Source: Gammaproteobacteria bacterium
Lineage (GTDB): Bacteria; Pseudomonadota; Gammaproteobacteria; Enterobacterales; Neiellaceae
NCBI GenBank assembly: GCA_017425245.1
Contig: JAFOOX010000037.1
Span: 62,001 to 126,000 of the forward strand
DNA: 64,000 nucleotides
Direction of reading: 5' to 3'
In this document: positions 58,712-64,000 of the stretch, piece by piece
Numbering within the stretch: position 1 is the first letter of the stretch
Layout of the letters: every line of letters starts with the position of its first letter
The notes under the pieces: model-generated
Database searches by the model: none
Told to the model about the DNA's origin: nothing
The model's input: only the letters and a program-made list of their open reading frames with translations
Made by a program: the position numbers and the translations under genes

Positions 58712-59757
58712 TGATGAAAAGAATAGTTGTCACCGGCGGCGCCGGCTTTATCGGTGCCGAGCTTATTCGCCAACTATTGCAAACACCCGGTACTGAGATC
58801 ATCAATATTGACAACCTGGGCCATGCATCCGACCTGTCACGTTTGAGCGAGGTCGCCGCACACCGCAGCTACCAATTTATTAAAATGGATATCGTCGATG
58901 GCCACAGTCTGCGGAGAACCTTTGACGATTTTCGCCCGACGGCGATCATGCATCTGGCTGCAGAAAGCCACGTTGACCGGTCAATTGAGTCTGCGCGACC
59001 GTTTATCAATAGCAACATTATTGGCACATATGAAATTCTGGAGACCACAAGAAACTATTTGGCGACCACCGGAGCGCCGCTAGCGAATAGCTTCCGTTTG
59101 CTGAATGTTTCAACTGATGAGGTTTTCGGCGATATTGAAACCGGGGCCCCAGCCACCACCGAGGATGCACCATTTATCACCAGTAGTCCTTATTCAGCAA
59201 GCAAGGCCGCTGCGGTGCATCTGGTTCAAGCCTGGCAGCGAACCTATGACATCCCTGCCATTACCACCTACTGCAGCAACAACTATGGGCCATGGCAGCA
59301 TCCTGAGAAGCTCATTCCAACGGTCATCGCCATGGCGTTGAATGGCCAGCCGATACCCGTCTATGGCGATGGTACTCAGCAACGTGACTGGCTCCATGTT
59401 GCCGACCATGCACAAGCGCTCATCGGTGTGTTGGCTCGGGGCCAGGTGGGCACCGCCATCAATATCAGTGCCGAGCACTGCTGTACCAATCTGCAGCTGA
59501 TCGAGCAGATCTGCCAAGAATTGGACAACTTGAGCCCGGCCACCAGACCGCCGGGGGGCCACAGGACCCTGATCACCCATGTTGCCGACCGCCCAGGCCA
59601 TGATCGGCGCTATGCGCTTAGTGCCCAAAAATTACGCCAGACCCTGGGGTGGACGCCGCACATTGAGTTCTCGACCGGCATCGCCCAAACGGTGAGCTGG
59701 TATTTGCAACACAGGCCGTGGTGGCAACCCATGGTCGAGCAGAGGATGTCGGTATGA
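58711..59757 (+). CDS. rmlB: dTDP-glucose 4,6-dehydratase
   Basis: Converts dTDP-glucose to dTDP-4-keto-6-deoxyglucose. 348 residues: NAD-binding TGGAGFIG (8-15), catalytic Thr135-Asp136-Glu137 in STDEVFGD, and Tyr161-x3-Lys165 (SPYSASKAA), followed by NNYGPWQHPEKLIP and VADRPGHDRRYA, both RmlB-specific. The start shares a base with the pseF stop; two consecutive ATGs are available. Base composition is lower than in pseF (29 of 60 G+C in 58861-58920). Confidence 0.95.
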   Translation: MMKRIVVTGGAGFIGAELIRQLLQTPGTEIINIDNLGHASDLSRLSEVAAHRSYQFIKMDIVDGHSLRRTFDDFRPTAIMHLAAESHVDRSIESARPFINSNIIGTYEILETTRNYLATTGAPLANSFRLLNVSTDEVFGDIETGAPATTEDAPFITSSPYSASKAAAVHLVQAWQRTYDIPAITTYCSNNYGPWQHPEKLIPTVIAMALNGQPIPVYGDGTQQRDWLHVADHAQALIGVLARGQVGTAINISAEHCCTNLQLIEQICQELDNLSPATRPPGGHRTLITHVADRPGHDRRYALSAQKLRQTLGWTPHIEFSTGIAQTVSWYLQHRPWWQPMVEQRMSV

Positions 59758-60617
59758 AGGCCATCATTCTTGCCGGAGGCAATGGCACACGCCTCGCCCC
59801 CATTACCACTGCCGTCAACAAGCATCTGTTGCCTGTTCACGACAAGCCGATGATTTATTACCCGTTGTCAGTACTAATGTTGGCAGGTATCAGAGACATT
59901 CTGGTGGTGTGCCGCGACTGCGATCTCACCGCCTATCAACATCTGCTGGGTGACGGCGAGCGCTTCGGGGTGGCCATAAGTTATGCCCTGCAGTCTGAGC
60001 CGAAAGGCATAGCGGAGGCATTGATCATTGGCGAACACTTCCTTGCCAATGGCCCCTGCTGCTTGATTCTTGGCGATAATTTCTTTTTTGGTGAAGGGCT
60101 TGGCCCCAAACTTCGTGAAGCGGCGCAACTCCGCGTGGGGGCCGCGGTATTTGCCTATCAAGTCGCCGATCCTGAGCGTTTTGGCGTGATCAGCTTCGAC
60201 GAACAACTGCGCGCACTGACCATCGCCGAAAAACCGCGTCACCCCAAATCAGACTGGGCCGTTACTGGTCTGTATTTCTTTGATCATCAAGCACCTGAAA
60301 TCGCACGTCATCTACGGCCGTCGTCACGCGGCGAACTCGAGATCACCAGTCTCAATCGTCATTACTTAACTCAAAATGAACTACGGGTTTTCCTGTTGGG
60401 ACGAGGCTCAGCCTGGCTTGACATGGGGACCAGTGCCAGCCTTCAGGAAGCGGGGGCATTCGTGCAGATGATCGAGCAGCGCCAGGGCCTGAAGATCGCC
60501 TGCCTTGAGGAGATTGCCCTCAAGAATGGCTGGATCGATGCCGATAGCCTGAAGCGAAGCCTTCCCACTCGTTGCGACTCGGAGTACTACCGCTATGTTC
60601 GCCAACTGGTAACCTGA
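59754..60617 (+). CDS. rmlA: Glucose-1-phosphate thymidylyltransferase
   Basis: Makes dTDP-glucose from dTTP and glucose-1-phosphate, the entry to dTDP-deoxysugars. 287 residues from the ATG at 59754, which overlaps the rmlB stop; 12 upstream codons in frame are within rmlB. MKAIILAGGNGTRLAPIT and KHLLPVHDKPMIYYPLSVLMLAGI are diagnostic, as are LGDNFFFGEGL and the C-terminal GLKIACLEEIALKNGWID. Confidence 0.95.
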   Translation: MKAIILAGGNGTRLAPITTAVNKHLLPVHDKPMIYYPLSVLMLAGIRDILVVCRDCDLTAYQHLLGDGERFGVAISYALQSEPKGIAEALIIGEHFLANGPCCLILGDNFFFGEGLGPKLREAAQLRVGAAVFAYQVADPERFGVISFDEQLRALTIAEKPRHPKSDWAVTGLYFFDHQAPEIARHLRPSSRGELEITSLNRHYLTQNELRVFLLGRGSAWLDMGTSASLQEAGAFVQMIEQRQGLKIACLEEIALKNGWIDADSLKRSLPTRCDSEYYRYVRQLVT

Positions 60618-61322
60618 ATGACCACTGTCGCCATCGTCCAATCCAACTATATCCCGTGGAAGGGGTACTTCGACCTTATCCGGCGAGCGGACCACTTCGT
60701 GCTGCTGGACAGCGTGCAGTACACGCCTCGTGATTGGCGTAATCGCAATCGTATTCGTGGCAGTCACGGCGACCTTTGGCTGTCGATCCCGGTTATCCAT
60801 CAAACACGCCAACAACTGATCAAAGACAGCCTGATTGCCGACCGGGGCTGGAGCCGCAAGCATTGGTCATCCATCCACCACGCCTATGGGCGCGCCCCTG
60901 CCTTTACGTGGTTAGCCAGTTGGCTTGAGCCGCTCTATCAACAGGTTGGCGATCAGCCGCTGCTGTCGACAGTGAATCATTGCCTGTTAAACGCCATCTG
61001 CGAAAAACTGTCAATCACTACTCCTCTTTACCAAGATTATGATTTGTTGGTAAATGTTGAGCATTACGAACCATCACTGCGACTTCTCAAGTTGTGTCAG
61101 AGCCTGAATGCCACCACCTATCTCAGTGGCCCGGCCGCCAAAGACTATCTTGATGTTCCCTTGTTTAATCAAGCAGGAATCAGGGTTGAGTGGATGGATT
61201 ACCAAAACTATCCGGCATACCCCCAGCTCCACCAGCCCTTTGAAAATAATCTGTCGATCATAGATCTATTGGCACATATGGGCCCGGCAAGCGCCCCTTA
61301 CACCCAGGCTATTACCGGCTAA
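60618..61322 (+). CDS. WbqC-family protein
   Basis: 234 residues with the WbqC family pattern: VAIVQSNYIPWKGYFDLIRRADHFVLLDSVQYTPRDWRNRNRI at the N-terminus is split between the first strand and the Trp/Asn/Arg-rich motif, and SGPAAKDYLDVPLFNQAGIRVEWMDY appears towards the C-terminus. The family occurs in O-antigen and glycan clusters; I know of no settled biochemical role. It starts on the base after the rmlA stop, so translation is coupled. No signal or membrane helices are seen. It may modify the sugar between the RmlB and WecE steps or after WecE; that is conjecture. Confidence 0.85.
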   Translation: MTTVAIVQSNYIPWKGYFDLIRRADHFVLLDSVQYTPRDWRNRNRIRGSHGDLWLSIPVIHQTRQQLIKDSLIADRGWSRKHWSSIHHAYGRAPAFTWLASWLEPLYQQVGDQPLLSTVNHCLLNAICEKLSITTPLYQDYDLLVNVEHYEPSLRLLKLCQSLNATTYLSGPAAKDYLDVPLFNQAGIRVEWMDYQNYPAYPQLHQPFENNLSIIDLLAHMGPASAPYTQAITG

Positions 61323-61332
61323 GGATACTATC

Positions 61333-62289
61333 ATGCCACGCTATGGTTTTTATGACCGCCTGACCAGCCACTTTCCATCTCAGCTGATTGTGGACTTGAC
61401 TGAAATCTGCAACCTCAAGTGCATTCATTGTCCGCATCCGCAATTCAAACTGTCTGAACATTATGCTGGACGACTGCTGGAGGTGGCCTTGAACACCAAA
61501 CTGGCGGATGAAGTCCGTACCGATAGCGACGGTAGTTGCCAGTACATCCGCTACACCAGTAATGGCGAACCATTATCACATCCACACGCCCACGAAATGA
61601 TTCAGTATGCCGTCGACCATAGTGGCACATTTGTTACGCTGACCACCAACGGCACTATTCTCAATGAACGCAAGATGGAGCAGCTTCTTGATTCTGGGCT
61701 GCACATGATTGACATCAGTATTGATGCGTTAAGTGCTGACACCTACAGCAAAATCAGAGGCGGCAGACTTGACCAGGTTGATCGCAACGTCAGACGACTG
61801 GCCCAGCGAATCCAGCAGGACAAGTTCAGAACAAAATTGGTCGTGAGCTTCATCCGCCAACCATTGAACAGCCACGAAGCCGATGATTTTGTCCGTTACT
61901 GGCAAGATTTAGGCATTGATCAAGTGCTGATCCGCGATCTTCATACAGCCGCCGGGGTGCTGGGAGGGGAGCACAACGAACAGGGGCAACCATCTGATCG
62001 CCGGCCCTGTTTGTACCCATGGGAAAGATTAACCCTTGACCCCCGAGGCGAACTTGGATTTTGCCCGACTGACTGGACCTATTCTTCCGTGTTCGCCGAC
62101 TTCCGTACCACCACCATCAAACAGGCGTGGCAAGGGCATTTCATGCAGCAACTGCGTGCAGCCCATATGAACAATGACTTCAAGTGTCACGGCTTTTGCG
62201 GCCAGTGCCCGGATTGGCGGCTGACCCAATGGCCAGATAATGGTCGCAGTTACGCCAATCTGGTTGAAGATTTGAAGGTCGAGAAATGA
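61333..62289 (+). CDS. Radical SAM protein with SPASM-like C-terminal cysteines
   Basis: 318 residues. The N-terminal cluster motif is Cys26-x3-Cys30-x2-Cys33 (EICNLKCIHCP), and SNGEPLSHP resembles the SAM-binding GEP segment. Extra cysteines at 226, 244, 285, 289 and 292 (the last three as CHGFCGQC) suggest one auxiliary iron-sulfur cluster, as in SPASM/twitch enzymes. Substrate unknown. Ten bases separate it from the WbqC gene, and its stop overlaps the start of wecE, placing it firmly in a deoxyaminosugar operon. Oxidation, epimerisation or dehydration of a sugar or its acyl group are possible chemistries. Confidence 0.85.
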   Translation: MPRYGFYDRLTSHFPSQLIVDLTEICNLKCIHCPHPQFKLSEHYAGRLLEVALNTKLADEVRTDSDGSCQYIRYTSNGEPLSHPHAHEMIQYAVDHSGTFVTLTTNGTILNERKMEQLLDSGLHMIDISIDALSADTYSKIRGGRLDQVDRNVRRLAQRIQQDKFRTKLVVSFIRQPLNSHEADDFVRYWQDLGIDQVLIRDLHTAAGVLGGEHNEQGQPSDRRPCLYPWERLTLDPRGELGFCPTDWTYSSVFADFRTTTIKQAWQGHFMQQLRAAHMNNDFKCHGFCGQCPDWRLTQWPDNGRSYANLVEDLKVEK

Positions 62290-63497
62290 GCACAACCTGG
62301 CCAACCCGCATTCCCTATTCCAGACCGACACCGGCCCCCATCGCAGTAGATGGCACTGCGATTGCCAACTTGGGCCACAGCCATCATGTACATGCCTGCG
62401 AGGCGCTGCTGCAAAAACATAGTGGCGGTGCCCAGGTGCTGATGACCCCCTCATGCACAGCCGCGTTGGAAATGACCTCGCTAGCCTTGGCCTTGGGGCC
62501 AGAAGATGAAGTCATTCTGCCATCATTCACCTTCGTGACCACGGCAAGTGCGTTCGCGCTGCGCGGCGCCAAACTGAAGTTCGTCGATATCGATCCGGTA
62601 ACCTTAAACATCGACATTGAGGCGGCCTGCAACGCTATAACACCGGCAACCAAAGCTATCGTCGTGGTCCATTATGCCGGTGTGGCATGTGACTTGAGCA
62701 GACTCCAGGCAGCATTGACAGGCAGTGGCATTATCATCATCGAAGACGCCGCGCAAGGAATCGGCGCCAGCTATCACGGACAACCACTGGGCAGTATTGG
62801 GCACTTTGGCTGTCTGAGTTTTCATCACACCAAAAACATTCACGCTGGCGGTGAAGGCGGTGCGCTGATGGTGCGTGACGGAAATTGGGCCAATGCCATG
62901 GAGATAGTTCAGGAAAAAGGCACTGACCGTTCCCGCTTTCTGCGTGGCGAAGTTGATAAATATACGTGGCAGAAACTGTCATCAAGCTATGTCATGGCTG
63001 ATATTCAAGGCATGATTCTGTTGCCACAACTACGAAATATCAGCACCCTGACCAATCGCCGACTATCTCTCTGGAACACCTACAGGAATAATCTGCAGCC
63101 ACTGACAACACTAGGAATCCGGTTACCGGAAATCCCTCCAGAGTGCGCCCACAACGGCCACATTTTTCATCTCAGGCTGCCAACCGGAGATCTGCGGGAT
63201 CGCGCTCTTGCGGAATTACGCCGTCATAACATTGAAGCCACCAGCCATTATGTTCCTCTCCACTCAACACCGGCTGGCCTGCGCTATGGTGTATTTTGTG
63301 GCAACGACAGACACACCACCGATAGTGCCTCAAGATTGATCCGCTTGCCGATATTTGATGAACTGACCATTGATGAACAAAATTATATCTGTGAAATGAC
63401 CACTCGCATCTGCGACCAACTGCTGGCGGGCCGCAGCGGAACAACAAAGTTAGAGCCGCGTGATCCGCCAATGGCTGACAGTCAGGCGCGACTATAA
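62286..63497 (+). CDS. wecE: dTDP-4-amino-4,6-dideoxygalactose transaminase (WecE/RffA type)
   Basis: PLP enzyme converting dTDP-4-keto-6-deoxyglucose to dTDP-Fuc4N. 403 residues; LTPSC- and FVTTASAFALRGAKLKFVD blocks, Asp154 (IIEDAAQGI), Schiff-base Lys183 (FHHTKNIHAGGEGG, matching E. coli Lys181) and EKGTDRSRFLRGEVDKYTWQ closely follow E. coli WecE; a C-terminal extension of about 25 residues is extra. The neighbour rmlBA supply its substrate. An acetyltransferase such as WecD is not in the window. Confidence 0.92.
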   Translation: MSTTWPTRIPYSRPTPAPIAVDGTAIANLGHSHHVHACEALLQKHSGGAQVLMTPSCTAALEMTSLALALGPEDEVILPSFTFVTTASAFALRGAKLKFVDIDPVTLNIDIEAACNAITPATKAIVVVHYAGVACDLSRLQAALTGSGIIIIEDAAQGIGASYHGQPLGSIGHFGCLSFHHTKNIHAGGEGGALMVRDGNWANAMEIVQEKGTDRSRFLRGEVDKYTWQKLSSSYVMADIQGMILLPQLRNISTLTNRRLSLWNTYRNNLQPLTTLGIRLPEIPPECAHNGHIFHLRLPTGDLRDRALAELRRHNIEATSHYVPLHSTPAGLRYGVFCGNDRHTTDSASRLIRLPIFDELTIDEQNYICEMTTRICDQLLAGRSGTTKLEPRDPPMADSQARL

Positions 63498-63539
63498 CGA
63501 CAGATCATGGTGCAGTTGGCTATCGCGGAGTAATCGTAG

Positions 63540-64000
63540 ATGACAGCTTCATTTTTACATTTACTATGTAAAGGCGAACATCACAATTTGAACATTATTG
63601 ATTTCATCAACGACTGCGGCGATGAACATCAGTTTATAATATTTGATCGAGACAACAATACCGGCCCTTATCTTAGCCATCAATCTCAAGTCAGGGTAAT
63701 GACCGGTAATAGTCAGTTACTACCCTGGTTGCGCCAACGTCATGCCGACTACGATGCTGTGCTGGTCCACGGTTTTTTTAACCACCCGTTGTGGGAGCTA
63801 CTGGCAGAGAACCGCCAGCTGTGCCAAAAAACCAGTTGGGTGGTGTTTGGGGCCGAACTACTGCTGGACAGGTATCCGATTGATGCGCAAAAATTGATTG
63901 CCATCGAACAGTTACGCGCTGCGGTTGTTCCCCAATTATCCAAAGTAATATTGGTCACACCAGAGGAGCGGCAACTGTGCGCCACACGTTATGGCCGCAC
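63540..64000 (+). CDS. WecF-like Fuc4NAc glycosyltransferase, cut by the window end
   Basis: An open frame from the ATG at 63540 (GGAG nine bases upstream) to the window end, 153 codons without a stop. Residues such as LHLLCKGEHHNLNIIDFIND, VHGFFNHPLWELL and WVVFGAELLLDRYP resemble E. coli WecF (HHNRTVLRFFND, HGQFNPKLWLALL, WHIWGADLYE), the 4-alpha-L-fucosyltransferase that adds Fuc4NAc to a lipid-linked sugar. Consistent with rmlA, rmlB and wecE just upstream. G+C is very low at the start (18 of 60 in 63541-63600). The 3' end and full length are unknown. Confidence 0.75.
   Translation, partial: MTASFLHLLCKGEHHNLNIIDFINDCGDEHQFIIFDRDNNTGPYLSHQSQVRVMTGNSQLLPWLRQRHADYDAVLVHGFFNHPLWELLAENRQLCQKTSWVVFGAELLLDRYPIDAQKLIAIEQLRAAVVPQLSKVILVTPEERQLCATRYGR

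Overview
The window is a dense, mostly GC-rich stretch of chromosome from a polarly flagellated gammaproteobacterium. Three things point there: the FlrA/FlrB/FlrC-sigma54 flagellar hierarchy with FlhF/FlhG, the single-operon cytochrome c maturation system, and close similarity of housekeeping proteins (GltA, SdhC/D, FadI/J, WecE) to enterobacterial, Vibrio and Pseudomonas homologues. An Aeromonadales-like marine or aquatic bacterium is my best guess, inferred from gene order and recalled homology only. No rRNA, tRNA, insertion sequence or CRISPR array was seen.

Layout. 1-2440: sdhD and sdhC diverge from gltA (TCA cycle). 2480-9700: comEC-msbA-lpxK-ycaR-kdsB plus an unknown membrane gene on the minus strand (lipid A flipping, lipid A 4'-kinase, CMP-Kdo), with a divergent DUF2062 membrane gene. 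9758-13215: fadIJ (beta-oxidation) behind candidate FadR and PsrA operators. 13524-14666: a small membrane protein and an MlaA homologue that lacks a lipobox. 14680-21311: ccmABCDEFGHI, almost every gene overlapping the next. 21386-23871: a FliK-like gene and a FlhB C-domain paralogue (FlhX type) read the other way from a candidate sigma28 promoter.

23905-55630 is the flagellar and chemotaxis locus, all on the minus strand. In transcription order: flrA; flrB-flrC; fliE-F-G-H-I-J; fliK-L-M-N-O-P-Q-R-flhB; flhA-flhF-flhG-fliA-cheY-cheZ-cheA-cheB-motC-motD-parC-parP-cheW-DUF2802. I located candidate sigma54 -24/-12 elements before flrB, fliE, fliK and flhA, and a sigma70-like promoter before flrA. 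This matches the Vibrio/Pseudomonas order: FlrA activates flrBC and early structural operons with RpoN, FlrC acts next, and FliA drives late genes. ParC and ParP sit beside a CheA whose linker carries three copies of an acidic motif, and ParP itself carries three copies of a different motif, suggesting a multivalent polar array tether.

55861-64000 (plus strand) is a sugar locus divergent from flrA. pseB-pseC-pseF are GC-rich and overlap translationally; they belong to pseudaminic acid synthesis, normally used for flagellin glycosylation, but pseG, pseH and pseI are not in the window. From about 58711 the base composition falls and the genes become rmlB, rmlA, a WbqC-family gene, a radical SAM gene with extra C-terminal cysteines, wecE, and a wecF-like glycosyltransferase cut by the window end. 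Together these predict dTDP-Fuc4N synthesis and transfer plus an unexplained WbqC/radical SAM step. This cassette is the best candidate for an undescribed pathway here.
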